Notes: generated by a model not told the origin, from the sequence alone. 64,000 nt of DNA from Oreohelix idahoensis (GCA_024509875.1 JAMPIV010019853.1:1-64000), one strand, 5' to 3'; positions 35,278-46,396 are shown, counted from the stretch's first letter. Translations and numbers: made by a program.

Positions 35278-36033
35278 TGATGCGGGGTAAATCTTTAGGG
35301 TTTTCCCAGGGTTTACATATATTTAGGTGGCTTTATAATTATAGTTGCAGACTGCTTCTCAGCTACTTATACATCTTATATTGGTGTCGTGAAGGCTTGG
35401 TCGTCTTGAAATACAAACAGTGCTGATAAGCCAATGTCATTAGGGATATGGCCCATTCAAAATTCCTCCCCTGGCCTCGCACATTTGCAATTGATCATAA
35501 AAGTCCAAAGGGTGGCTTGGATAGTTCAATACACATTTATTTAGACATTTCACAGCTCCAAACTTACATCAAGAGAGTATGTTCATGCACAAAGGCATCA
35601 GTGTGACGGTCTATATCGTCGAAGTACAGTCTCGTACTAATGAAAGATGTCGTCGACATTTTCAGACATTTTTATTCAATAATATGCCACTCACGTACAA
35701 CACAGCATCCTCTGTCAATCCTGCATAAATAAAGAAGCTAGCATTACACACGGGGGTGTATGAATAATCCAGCTGATGTTACAACATACTGTAGATCGAG
35801 GAAATAAAAAAACTCTCTGGAGCCAATACACAAAAGCTTCCGACACCTTGAATAGCCCCACATTCCAATGCCGGCAAGGCACGCTTCCTTGGCCCACATA
35901 GAGACCTTATCGTCTGCTAACATGGCCAGCAAAGTTAATGACGTCACTTCCTAAAACCAAGGACTACCATCCATAAAAAAATCAACCAGGAAGTGATCGT
36001 ATAAAACCAATGTTATGATATTTACACATAACA
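35278..36033 (-). repeat. 5' LTR of element D
   Basis: Plus strand starts TGATGCGGGGTAAATC and ends TTTACACATAACA; nearly identical to 28283-29040. Outer end followed by the target duplication ATCAC. Confidence 0.93.
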
Positions 36034-37152
36034 ATCACTAACAGAGAACTTATCACAAGATCACTAACAGAGAACTTATGACAAGATCACTAACAGAGAA
36101 CTTATGACAAGATCACTAACAGAGAACTTATGACAATATCACTAACAGAGAGCATATGACAAGATCACTAAAAGAGAACTTATGACAAGATCACTGACAG
36201 AGAACTTATGACAAAATCACTAACAGAGAACTTATGACAAGATCACTAACAAAGAACTTATGACAAGATCATTAACAGAGAACTTATGACAATATCACTA
36301 ACAGAGAGCATATGACAAGATCACTAACAGAGAACTTATGACAAGATCACTGACAGAGAACTTATGACAAGATCACTAACAGAGAACTTATGACAAGATC
36401 ACTAACAAAGAACTTATGACAAGATCATTAACAGAGAACTTATGACAAGATCACTAACAGAGAACTTATGACAAGATCATTAACAGAGAACTTATGACAA
36501 GATCACTAACAGAGAACTTATGACAAGATCACTAACAAAGAACTTATGACAAGATCATTAACAAAGAACTTTTGACAAGATCACTAACAGAGAACTTATG
36601 ACAAGATCACAAACAGAGAACTTATGACAAGATCATTAACAGAGAACTTATGACAAGATCACTAACAGAGAACTTATGACAAGATCACTAACAGAGAACT
36701 TATGACAAGATCACTAACAGAGAACTTATGACAAGATCATTAACAGAGAACTTATGACAAGATCACTAACAGAGACTTATGACAAGATCACTAACAGAGA
36801 ACTTATGACACGATCATTAACAGAGAACTTATGACAAGATCATTAACAGAGAACTTATGACAAGATCACTAACAGAGAACTTATGACAAGATCACTAACA
36901 GAGAACTTATGACAAGATCACTAACAGAGAACTTATGACAAGATCATTAACAGAGAACTTATGACAAGATCACTAACAGAGAACTTATGACAAGATCACT
37001 AACAGAGAACTTATGACAAGATCATTAACAGAGAACTTATGACAAGATCACTAACAGAGAACTTATGACAAGATCACTAACAGAGAACTTATGACAAGAT
37101 CACTAACAGAGAACTTATGACAAGATCACTAACAGAGAACTTATGACAAGAT
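36034..37152. repeat. 26-bp satellite, right block (about 43 copies)
   Basis: Continuation of the array at 25768-28277 after element D, in phase across the insertion when one ATCAC is removed. Units here are more uniform than in the left block, with the ATCATTAACAGAGAAC variant recurring. Confidence 0.95.
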
Positions 37153-37365
37153 CCAGACAAATACAAGTGTCCCTCTTCTGGAATCACCGGAGTAAGAGAA
37201 ATAGAGGAAGACAAAAACAACAGACGGAGAAGAGAACTGGAGACAGACGAGTAATGTATAAAGATGAGACGAACTGATGGCACATGACACGAAGGCTTGA
37301 CCTAGTTTTGTTGAGCACGTGTAAACCACGTGGAGCTAAAAGGTATTGACAAATATGCACATAAA
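37153..37365 (+). mobile_element. LINE fragment, downstream flank of the 26-bp satellite
   Basis: Follows the last unit as ATGACAAGATCCAGACAAAT and aligns with the LINE at 42.77-43.05 kb: TCTTCTGGAATCACCGG, AGAAGAGAACTGGAGACAGA, GATGGCACATGACACGAAG and ACGTGGAGCTAAAAGG. A stretch of about 90 bp is missing. Together with 25640-25767 it shows that the satellite lies inside one LINE copy. Confidence 0.75.
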
Positions 37366-37639
37366 CTTAAGAGTTTATCAATGTTGAAACTACGTGTAAA
37401 CAACCACTGCTGTTTTGCTGTTGCACTTGTTTTTGGGGAAATTCGCGACAGATTTATAATGTCTAACAATGTTAAAACGATGTAGAGGAGTTACCCACAT
37501 GTCAGAGACAAATTACAAAAATAAATGACTTGTCTCTGACAAAGTGTGAACAACAAAACTTAAGAGATTATCACATGTCTAAAAATAATTGCTAGCCACA
37601 TGATTAAATTAGAGTCAAAATGTGTGCTTGCTCAGTGTA
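37366..37639. other. short unassigned stretch between LINE fragments
   Basis: AT-rich; nothing recognised. Confidence 0.4.
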
Positions 37640-37735
37640 GAAGGATTGAAATAGTATGACATGATCACCAATGTGGAACTGATGGAAACAATCAGAGAAA
37701 CGCCTGTGGAGCAGGAGGTAGGGGAATTATTGTTT
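37640..37735 (+). mobile_element. LINE 3' fragment
   Basis: Aligns with the LINE at 42710-42810: GTAGAAGGATTGAAATAGTA, ATCACCAATGTGGAACTGAT, GTGGAGCAGGAGGTAGGG. It contains the single-copy form of the segment amplified in the 26-bp satellite. Confidence 0.65.
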
Positions 37736-37949
37736 GGATTATCTTCCCATCTTATTCTATTAACCTAAATGTGTATATATATTCATACACTAGAGGCCTT
37801 GCCCGTTCTTTGCACGGGGAATCTGTAAATAACTTCTTCTTTTTTCAAACATAAAATTAAATAAAGACAAAGTAACCAAAGCTGAAATTCTTGTTTAAAT
37901 ATTATTCCAGTATTTATTTAAACTGTGAGACATACCTCTATATAACAGA

Positions 37950-39385
37950 ACTTCCTGTCTACAGTACAATTGACCAAATTTGTTGTTGACTTCTGTCCAT
38001 GCCATGGTTTCAAAATGTCTAGAATCTTCTCTCTTTATTGTCCCCTATCTATTTTCCCGTCTAGCTTTCCTATTGTCACGATATACTCCAGATTCCTCCT
38101 CATAACATGCCCAAAAGAAAGTGAATTGCTTGTTTCTAACCTGAGGAATAAATTTCCTTTGTACATTAGCATCTTTCAAGACATCTCTATTTTAGCTGCT
38201 CGTGTTATTTTTAACATTCTTCTGTAAAACCACATCTCTGTGGCATATTGTACTTGTACTACCTGTTTACTAATTGTCCATAACTCACTTCCGTATGTCA
38301 TGATTGGTCCTATATTTCTCTGAAGAGCTCTTCTTTCTTACTTCCACCGAACAAAAATGTGTTGCATAAAATGCTTTTCATTTTAAATAGAATACTGCTT
38401 TTACTTGGTATATTCTACACATGACTTTTGAGATACAACATCCATCCAATTTGGTTAATGTGCCCAGGTGTTTGAATCTATGGACAATGTTTTAAAATTG
38501 TTTCACTTACTTTGAAAAACGCATTCTGGAGAAGTCGTTTTCTTCGCGATGACTATAGCTTCTGACTTTGTTGCTACTTAAGGCTAAGACTTTTATTTAA
38601 CTTTCTATCACTTCTGTATCAATTATTTCCTACAACTAATTTTCACTATTTGCCATTAAGAGTGTCTCATCGCCGTACCTCAAGTAAATTATATTATGTC
38701 CTCTCACTGATATTTCTGTTAAATCCTCTATGGATTTAATTTTCTTCTTTATTTTTTTTTGCTGCGCACATTGAACACATCTGATGACGGGACACGTCCC
38801 TGTGTAGCAATTTTTTTAACTTGCTGAAATGTTCATATTTAGCTGCTAATTCAGTTTGTTGCCAACACGTGTTCTTTATTATTCTCAAGCCCGTACCATA
38901 GAAGTTTATGCTTTTTATCATTTTGATAATTTACCTGTGATTCCCTGTGTCAAATGAATTAGTGTAGTCTACAAAATTCAAAATATAGATCTGTTTTTAC
39001 TTCTGTGGCCTTCTCTATTAGTTGTCTTATGATAAATTTACCGTTGTTTGTATCTGTACCTTCTACAAAATCGCATTGTTCATCACTAATTGTTGTCGTG
39101 TCTTTTCTGTGCCACATTTCCAGTCTTTGCTCTTGTGCTTTAGCCATGTTTTTTGTCGTTTTACATTTGCTTATTATTTCATTATTTAGCCTGCCATATT
39201 GTAATTTGTCTTGCTTAGGTTTTGGTCCTGCATCCATCAGTTGTAAAATTTCAATTGGCATCAATTTATTCTTTGCAATTCCCGTTTCATTGATATGCTT
39301 GACATTCTCTGCAATTTTTTTTTCCTTACTCGTGGCGAGGCGCGTGCCTTTCAACCTATTTGGTTATATCAGAGCGCATTTACCA
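37950..39385 (-). pseudogene. degenerate LINE reverse transcriptase (second LINE type)
   Basis: Minus strand. 39354-38959 encodes ISDEQCDFVEGTDTNNGKFI followed by RQLIEKATEVKTDLYFEF, an RT A-motif region. Further left, in other frames, come YLRYGDETLLMANSEN (a decayed active site, YGDE in place of YADD), VQRFKHLGTL, a MTYGSELWTI region (about 38285), EMWFYRRMLKI, FGHVMRRNLEYIVTIGKLDG and finally WHGQKSTTN near 37995. Order and motifs are those of an RTE-like RT plus C-terminal domain, with many stops and shifts. It is distinct from the plus-strand LINE fragments around it, whose C-terminus reads IGHTLRK. Confidence 0.7.
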
Positions 39386-40015
39386 TCCAAAAATAAGTGA
39401 ACTCCGTTCACTGCTAACCCGATCAGTGTTGATAGATACTAAGTCCTGAAAAGGACTAACACCATCTATCTGCTAGCGTAAAGCACTAAAAAGGACTCGC
39501 TAGCTACGCCAACGCTGCCAAGCTAAGGTTCATGACTATAATTTCAGGCACAGACACCACAAAACATACTTGTAATTTTTATGCATAATGACACTCCGCT
39601 TTCTAAATAGAGCTAATTTATTAATATACACTAATATTAATATTAGCAATATAAATTCTTAAATATTGGTTTTACATCTTCATATTCCAGAATTATTTAC
39701 TTAATTTTTAAAAGCTGTGATGTAAAAGAAAGAAAATTATAGATTATACATCACATACAATCTTTAATTTTATAAAAAGCTAACTTCCCTTTAAAATTAA
39801 AACTTATTTTAAATTATTTCCCTTGACGCTCGAAATTGCCGGCTTAATTACGGCGTTGCGGTATTTAATTCTCGGGTTTTCGGATTTTTTAGGGCATCAT
39901 ATCTTAAGACCTAGCAGCAATTTCCACTGAAATATCAAGTCCGCACTTTTGTATGTATCTAAAAGATGGACAGCATAAATACGACAACCAGAAAGAGAAA
40001 ATCCTTTTTAAATGA
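39386..40015. other. non-coding region with dense hairpins
   Basis: Contains nested inverted repeats at 39395-39500: GTGAACTCCGTTCAC, and GATAGAT...AGTCCTGAAAAGGACT...ATCTATC (about 39429-39471). The sequence just before it (GGCGAGGCGCGTGCC and TTTGGTTATATCAGAGCGCA) recurs inverted at 52870-52925, so part of this is a dispersed repeat. Beyond 39500 it is AT-rich with nothing recognised. Confidence 0.5.
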
Positions 40016-40019
40016 AGCT

Positions 40020-40395
40020 TGCGTAGATCTGAAGATTTGAAATGGTGTGACACGATCACTAAAGTAGAAATAGTGTGACACGATCACTAAAGTAGAAACG
40101 AAGAAAAATACTAGACAAACACCAGTGGAACAAGAGGTGCTGTTGGGTAGGACACACGTGAATAAAATAAGTCGATAGCATTACAAGGTAGTTCCTATTG
40201 TAAACTTGTCACGGTAAGAGAAACGGAGGGAGAACAAAACACATATGGAGAAGAGACATGGTGACAGTCATGAAGGGATAAATAAGACATGGAGCCAGCT
40301 TGAATTGATGGTACAGGACAGGCTAGGAATGTATGATATGTTTTTACTAAGGCCCTGTACTCCACGGGGAGCTGAACTCTATAGATGATGATGAC
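40020..40395 (+). mobile_element. LINE 3' fragment with its own 28-bp duplication
   Basis: Aligns with 42710-43050: GAAGATTTGAAATGGTGTGA, CACCAGTGGAACAAGAGGTG, GATAGCATTACAAGGTAGTT, GAGAAGAGACATGGTGAC, ACTCCACGGGGAGCTGAAC. The segment GTGTGACACGATCACTAAAG is tandemly duplicated at 40047-40102 with a 28-bp period. That is the same LINE segment that forms the 26-bp satellite elsewhere. Confidence 0.7.
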
Positions 40396-40572
40396 ATGCA
40401 GACAGGTTTTCTGGGACAGAGAGAAAAATGTTGATGACATGCTGGCAGGTTTTCTGGGACTGAGAGAGAAATGTTGATGACATGCTGGCAGGTTTTCGGG
40501 GACTGAGAGAGAAATGTTGATGACATGCTGGCAGGTTTTCTGGGACTCAGAGAGAAATGCTGATGACACTCA
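40395..40572. repeat. 43-bp tandem repeat, about four copies
   Basis: Units carry TGATGACATGCTGGCAGGTT and CTGGGACTGAGAGAGAAATG, nearly identical. It starts directly at the end of the LINE fragment. The minus-strand ORF over it is a repeat artefact. Confidence 0.9.
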
Positions 40573-41600
40573 CAAGAGATTTATGATCAATGTATTTCAC
40601 AACGTTTAATGTTGGCCACACGATCTGCCTGTAGGGAGTTACCCCGTTGTCACTAACAACTGAACAAGACAAGAGTAAAAGCACATTGCTTGAAGAGACA
40701 CAACATATAACTACTGCCTAAGTAACTAAAGTTTATTGTGAGCTCTGAAGTCCCCAGTATTGTTCAAACAAAAGTCCAGTCTGATATACGGAATTGATTC
40801 TAGTCTTAACTCTAGCAGTCTGGTGGTTGTCTTGGCAAGTGATTCTCACTGGGAACTAGACTTGAAAAAAGCCAAGTTATATTGCCTGTCTTCCCCCTCA
40901 TTTGTTTGTTACGATGCTAAGCACGGCTCCAATCGTTTCAAACATGCGTGATTTTTGGGTTATTTTCATAATATTTCCGTCTGAAATAATGTGCGTGATG
41001 CAAAAGGTCATATGGACGTGAAACCTCCGAATATTCGCGTCAATGATTACAAAAAGCTTCTTCTTACTTATATCTCAAGTAATATCTTCGTAATACTGCC
41101 ATCCGGATGCTATTACTTCATTCCGTCTTCCAGGTGCATTTATGTAATATATCCACAGACGGATACTTTATCTACCCGTCCTTGTGCAAACAACGACCCT
41201 CGTATGACCATCTGGATTGTGACTCTGCACGACCGTAATTAGTAAATTACAATGGCAATATCAGCGCTAAATAAACTGGCTGGGCGTACGTCGTACTAAT
41301 CCGGCGCGGACAAGGTTTGGTACACGAGAATTTTACCGACATCACTGTCGTTTAATATTGTATCACCTGTCTACTCTCTCAGCAGGGATGGTCAGGTAAA
41401 CAGACAAGATGAATTATTACTGAATGGAGTGAAAGAATGTTTGAAAATACAAAATATCTGCTAAATAACAGAGAACGAAAGAGGTGCCAACCATTTAAAA
41501 GCATGTAGTTTGTCAGTACAAAAAATGTAACTGATTACTGCCGTTGTGAAGCAGAGATCGACCCAAAATAATTATGTGACAATAACTTTATTCTTCTTCC
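40573..41600. other. unassigned sequence
   Basis: No gene or element recognised. Short plus-strand frames at 40760-40951 and 40991-41242 lack recognisable domains or a conserved second copy in the window. Confidence 0.45.
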
Positions 41601-41610
41601 TCTTTCGTCC

Positions 41611-41626
41611 TGAAAAGGACGTTGGT
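41611..41626 (-). other. histone-type 3' stem-loop sequence
   Basis: Minus strand CGTCCTTTTCAGGACG: a perfect 6-bp stem with a TTTC loop, then a purine run (AAAGAGGAAGAAG) at the distance expected for a histone downstream element. No histone reading frame lies upstream, so this is a motif call only. Confidence 0.4.
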
Positions 41627-42019
41627 TGCGTTGTGTCCGTTTACAGCGAAGCTGCGATTTTGCGCCTTTCGGCCGACACATCCGAACTTCAGCATGACAT
41701 TTTTTGGGGCCGGGTTAAACTTCCCTCTTCGATCCCTACTCTCTCAGTCACTGCAGCCTGTTTCTAGGACCACCACTTGGAGGTGGAGTAAGGTCTTGGT
41801 CAGCTCTGGTTCGTTGACCATGACGCAAGCAGTCAAGCTATGGGTCGCTGACTCCATTTATCACTGTTGCTGCGTCTTTGGTCCCATAATAATGTTATTC
41901 AAGTAATAAAGCTCAATCAAAACAAATAAAAAAGAGGGCTACTGTAAAACTGTTAAGGAAAGTATAAATTTAAAACAAATTTAATTTGGTGCGGAATCAG
42001 TTTAACAAATTAACGTATA

Positions 42020-42065
42020 CAGAAAACACGGGACGTTTCGGGATTCACCCTTCATCAGCCACAAT
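42020..42065 (-). ncRNA. hammerhead-ribozyme-like motif (Penelope-type terminal sequence)
   Basis: Minus strand: CTGATGA (42052-42058 on the complement), then AGGG-TGAA-TCCC as stem II, then GAAAC, ACGT as a two-base self-complementary stem III, and C as the possible cleavage base. CCGTG can pair with the preceding TGTGG using G-U pairs. Minimal hammerheads of this kind are known from Penelope-like elements. A comparable but damaged motif lies before the Penelope-like ORF (56454-56478). Against it: the extra A at the base of stem II replaces the usual G-C closing pair. Confidence 0.4.
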
Positions 42066-42479
42066 CACAAACAGGAGACAGATACAAATAGACAGATTAA
42101 TATACAAAGGCAATACATACTGTAAGTAAGTGGAAATAATAAAAGAATTATCATTATGATGTATGGTGCAGACAGATAAAAACATTCAAAACCACGGGAC
42201 TAGCAAAAGAGTTATTAAATCCAGAAATTCAACAAAAAATGAAAATATAAAATGATGTAACAAAGTCACTTCCTTAGCAAGATTTATCCTAGGCTGTCGG
42301 CGTATATCTCCACATGATATTATTTGACGTTGAATGTTGGCAGCACTATGGGCCAGTTAGGAGCTTGTCAATTGTCACTGACAACTAAATAATTAAACAT
42401 GTTAACGACACTAGAAAGAGCCACACGTTTACACAAATAGTGACTGCCTATGAGAGAAGTCTGCTGTTTTACTTTATTT

Positions 42480-43080
42480 TTAAAGTAAAACATAAATAAG
42501 TTGGAGGGACAGACAGTGATATCAAAATAAGAATACAAAAAGCAAGAGGAGCTTTCATTGCATTGGGAAGCATATGGAGAACAAGATAAATCGAATCCAA
42601 CACGAAAAAAAAAATCTTCAACTCAAATGTGAAGTCAGTCCTATTGTATGGCTCTGAGACATGGAGAACAACAAAAACAATAACCAAAAGCTACAGACTT
42701 TTATAAATGGGTGCTTGCGTAGAATAGAAGGACTGAAATGGTATGACAAAGTCACAAATGTGGAACTGATGACAAGAACTAGACAAGTGCCAGTGGAACA
42801 AGAGATGAGAAGACGACGATGGCGATGAATAGGACATACGCTGAGGAAACGTGTTGATAGCATTACAAGGCAGTCCTTGTTCTGGAACCCACAGGGCAAG
42901 AGAGGCAGAGGTAGACCAAGAAGCACATGGAAAAGGGAGCTGGAAACAGAGATGAAAATGATGAGGAGAACGTGGAAAGAACTTGAGATGATGGCACGTG
43001 ACAAGAGGACTTGGCATGTGTTTGTTGAAGGCCTATGCTCCTTTGGGAGTGGAGGGTTATGAATGAATGAATGAATAAGT
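42480..43080 (+). pseudogene. LINE C-terminal coding fragment with (ATGA)n tail
   Basis: Plus-strand remains of the RT C-terminal region in shifting frames: VGGTDSDIKIRIQKARGAFI (about 42500), SNVKSVLLYGSETWRTT (about 42620), then after frame changes GHTLRKRVDSITRQSLFWNP and GKRGRGRPRSTWKRELETEM (42835-42960), ending VEGLCSFGSGGL. The 3' end is (TGAA)n at about 43060-43075. It is the fullest copy in the window of the LINE whose fragments lie at 25.6, 37.2, 37.6, 40.0 and 52.1 kb, and contains the single-copy parent (42742-42776) of the 26-bp satellite. The clade is not assigned. Confidence 0.75.
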
Positions 43081-43084
43081 AAAA

Positions 43085-43115
43085 TTCCCCCCCCCCCCCC
43101 CCCAAAAAAAAAAGA
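43085..43115. repeat. poly(C)/poly(A) homopolymers
   Basis: A run of about 17 C followed by about 11 A just after the LINE tail. Length is likely unreliable in assembly. Confidence 0.85.
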
Positions 43116-43620
43116 TATAAATAACAAGATATAATAACCTGTTAGGGAATGTTAGCTTTAATATAATTATACAAAGTAATGTTGATTCATAAAGTAACAA
43201 ACAAATTATAATACCCTAAACATAATCTTTTTTTTTTTTAAATTATATCGTTTATATAATTTAATTAAGAACGCGTTATATCCCTTAATTATATTCACAT
43301 TTTTTTACTATTTCGTGAGATGTTTCTCATACTAGTCCATCTTATCTCACATCTCTGACTATTTTTTTATTTCAGTATAAATGTTGTTTCGTTTTTGCGA
43401 GGTACACCTCGTTCAACGTAGATACAAAGACCATCGGTTATACCGGGATGAATTTCCAAATATAACAGACCTTGTGGTCTATTAATTTCTAGGAATGTGT
43501 CTTAAAGAAAGTCTCTCACGTGATATTTAAGTAGAATCCTGTTTTTTTTTCTTTAATCATCATCATCATTATCCTTCAAGTCATGAAGGAGCATTGACCT
43601 TTGAAAAAAAATATGTCAGG
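43116..43620. other. unassigned AT-rich sequence
   Basis: Nothing recognised apart from short T runs and CAT repeats. Confidence 0.4.
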
Positions 43621-43944
43621 TTCTCCCGTCTTGTCCTAACATCTCAAGATCTTTCCATCTCTACTTTATGTCTTTAGCTCTATTGCCCGTCTTCTCCTAA
43701 CATCTCAAGGTCTGTCCATCTCTACTTTATGTCTCCAACTCTATTTTCCGTCTTGTCCTAACATCTCAAGAACTTTCCATCTCTACTTTATGTCTCCAAC
43801 TCTATTTCCCGTCTTGTCCTAACATCTCAAGATCTTTCCATCTCTACTTTATGTCTCCAGCTCTATTTCTCGTTTTGTCCTAACTTCTGAAGATCTTTCC
43901 ATCTCTACTTTATGTCTCTAGCTCTATTTCCAGTCTTGTCCCAA
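43620..43944. repeat. 60-bp tandem repeat, about five copies
   Basis: Units carry CCGTCTTGTCCTAACATCTC and CATCTCTACTTTATGTCTCC. The last unit is cut at GTCTTGTCCCAA by the outer end of the element B LTR. A single inverted cognate lies at about 6995-7065. Confidence 0.85.
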
Positions 43945-46384
43945 TGTGGTGAAGTGGGATGTTATAAATATTTATAGGGGACTTAGTGTACTGACTGAGA
44001 TCAGCTGTGAAGGTATATATATCTAATAAGAGTAGTGTATTATATATAACCTTACTTGCTGCCACATATGTATACCTCAGTCAGAATTATTCTGGAATAG
44101 TGTGATGACTACGTTGTATGTCTAGGGTATGTGTATGATGAAGTGTAAGTCATAACAACAACAGACAGATAAACAATTTAATTTATTCCACCACACTTGA
44201 CAACACTGTGACACTCACATACATATAACACTCCAAAGGATATCTTAAAGGAGTCACTGATAACTTTTCAAATAACAATATGTATTCATTGCTGTTATGA
44301 ATGAATATGTGTCCTGATTCAAATACAAAGGGAACCAGGAATCACAATCAATTTTACTTACATGTTATATGTACAGAATTTATCAATATGAATATTGTAA
44401 TGACATATATTATTAAAAGTATCCTATGTGTGTCAGTTGTGTAGTAGTAATATGAGGTAATACTGGTTTTGTTTTGTTCAAGCTCTGTTGGTATTTGTCA
44501 TCATGACTTCAATAGTTTGTCTTTATGGGAACTATTATTGGAGATGTTCTCAGTTCCTGATATTAACACAATTTAATTCCCCTCTTAATGTTATTTTTAC
44601 AAGGTCATTTTAAGCTGGGGGTACATAATTTTGAGCTCAGCTGGCCACATCAGCTTATCTTGCGTGATGGCGGCAGGAACAGACTCCTCTGCTCGATTCT
44701 CCCCTCGGCTCTGGAGACACCTCACTGATAGCTAAATGGACCAAGGAGTATGCTGTCCGACTCTGGATTCAGCAAAGCTCTGACCAGGTGCTGCTCAATA
44801 CCATCAAGACCACGGTCCCTGAAAACAAGAAGGATGTACCTTCTACTTCATAACTAATTTATACTCTCTTTTTACACTGAGCACAATACATCACAAACAT
44901 TGAGTTCAGAGCGTTAGGCCAACTGTCTGCTTCATCTGAAATACTTTATACCAGTATTTACCTCCTTAATGGTTACTACGCCTCTGCACTTCCAGCATTA
45001 TTTCTGTCTAATCAATAATCTAGGTGTCAGTGTACTGTTTGGCCATTCCATGCAGTTTTACTTTCCTCCGACACCTTCTGTTCAGGCTGGAGCATTATAG
45101 GCTTTACATCATGTTTGCTACTGAACTACACATATATACAGGCATAAATTAACAATTCACATTCAATTTTCATTAAAAGATACTGAATGTTTCAAGCTTA
45201 CCACAATTCATGGAAACAAACACAGATACGTTGATTAGCAATGAATTCTGGCACAACTACTGGCACAAATTCCCATCTGCTTATGTTCCAGGCTTTTATT
45301 TAGCAAAAATATGAGCTGGCTTCAACGCACTGTTGCTTTATCAAGCTTATTTGACTAGTGGTCTCGAACTAACGCTCCTAAGTGAGTATATCAGCGAGTC
45401 TAGCCAATGGAGCCACGTTTCGACAAGTGTTTGAAAAAATTTTAACTTCCTACGTCTCCCCTAACAACCAAAGATAGTATTTATAGCCCGACTAATCGTG
45501 TTTAGCCTTACATATCATTCCAGCCAATCAGTTCAAATGTAACTTGTGGCCCATTTCCCGTACAATGGTGGTGTAAAAAAATCTACCACTGAGCGATTCT
45601 GATTTTGGGTGTTGTCTGACAGCACCATCATTTTATTTTGGCTATAACTTGTTAATTCCTAGACTATTTGCATAACGCCGTACATATTCTTTGTCAGCAA
45701 ACCCTAAGGAACCCAATATATATATATTTAATAGAGCTAAGTGGCTGCGTTCAAAATATGCAATTTCTTCTACCTCCTGTTTCGAAGATGTGCTGTCTGG
45801 GTACTGTAATGTTTTCAAACGTAAACCCATATAATGTTATCTTTTCTAATAAGCGTTTTTCGTGATTTTAAAACCTAACTCTGGGAAGGGTAGTGAATTT
45901 ATCACTGTCCGTCCGAAAAAGTTAGTGCATGTGGCCTTACACGCGTGATAGTAGTAATTGTGTATCGCGTTACGCTTGTTGGGGGTGGCATTAATAGCGA
46001 GACGCGTGTTTAATTTTGCATGCGTTCCTGATTTTATTCGCCCCTCTCTCTTTCTATTTGAGTCCATCTGTTCGTTCGTTTTGGTAACGTAATATAATTA
46101 ATGTTAGGATTAATTTAGGTCATTACGCAGTCTGCCTCTCAATGTTTTTCTTAGAAATACAGCACACGTTTCATTGAAGAAAGCGGGTAATAATACAGTA
46201 GGCTTTTACTATCAACGTGAAAGCGTTACAATTTGCAGACGAAGCAGAAAACAAGGGGGATTTCGAGTACATTCCTTGTGACAGCACTGTTATTTTACCA
46301 TTGCTCTTTTCTTTATTATATGTATTTATTAGGCTTTATATTTACTTGATAATTTATATATGTGGATTAGAATATTCCACGACA
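43945..46384 (-). repeat. 3' LTR of element B (2440 bp)
   Basis: Plus strand TGTGGTGAAGTGGGAT ... ATTCCACGACA; termini agree with the solo LTR at 21770-23852 that has a clean target duplication. Longer than the solo copy by about 360 bp through internal differences. Outer flank is CCCAA (43940-43944); no matching duplication is seen at the other end of B. Confidence 0.88.
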
Positions 46385-46396
46385 TCTCCCCTCTTA
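46385..46396 (-). promoter_or_regulatory. polypurine tract of element B
   Basis: Minus strand TAAGAGGGGAGA directly abuts the TGTCGTGG start of the 3' LTR. Confidence 0.85.

Larger units (their letters stand above)
28283..36033 (-). mobile_element. Gypsy element D: complete LTR retrotransposon with INT upstream of RT
   Basis: A 7751-bp minus-strand element with two LTRs (28283-29040 and 35278-36033). It is flanked by the 5-bp duplication ATCAC (28278-28282 and 36034-36038), which is part of the satellite unit it interrupted. Reading leftwards: 5' LTR, PBS, leader of about 1 kb, gag pieces, protease-like and integrase frame, RT, RNase H, PPT, 3' LTR. By eye the LTRs differ at about 26 substitutions and one 2-bp indel over about 756 bp. 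The INT-RT order is Gmr1-like. Capsid and integrase C-terminus are largely missing, so this copy is not autonomous. Confidence 0.93.

Noticed and set aside
41611..41626. A histone gene upstream of the stem-loop
   Set aside because: I read the minus strand upstream in three frames and found no H1, H2A, H2B, H3 or H4 C-terminus.
41546..41906. Two overlapping plus-strand ORFs near 41.6-41.9 kb
   Set aside because: No recognisable domain, mutually exclusive frames, and they overlap a palindromic motif; no evidence of coding.
42618..43127. Minus-strand ORFs opposite the LINE fragment
   Set aside because: The recognisable LINE C-terminus is on the plus strand; these are its complement.
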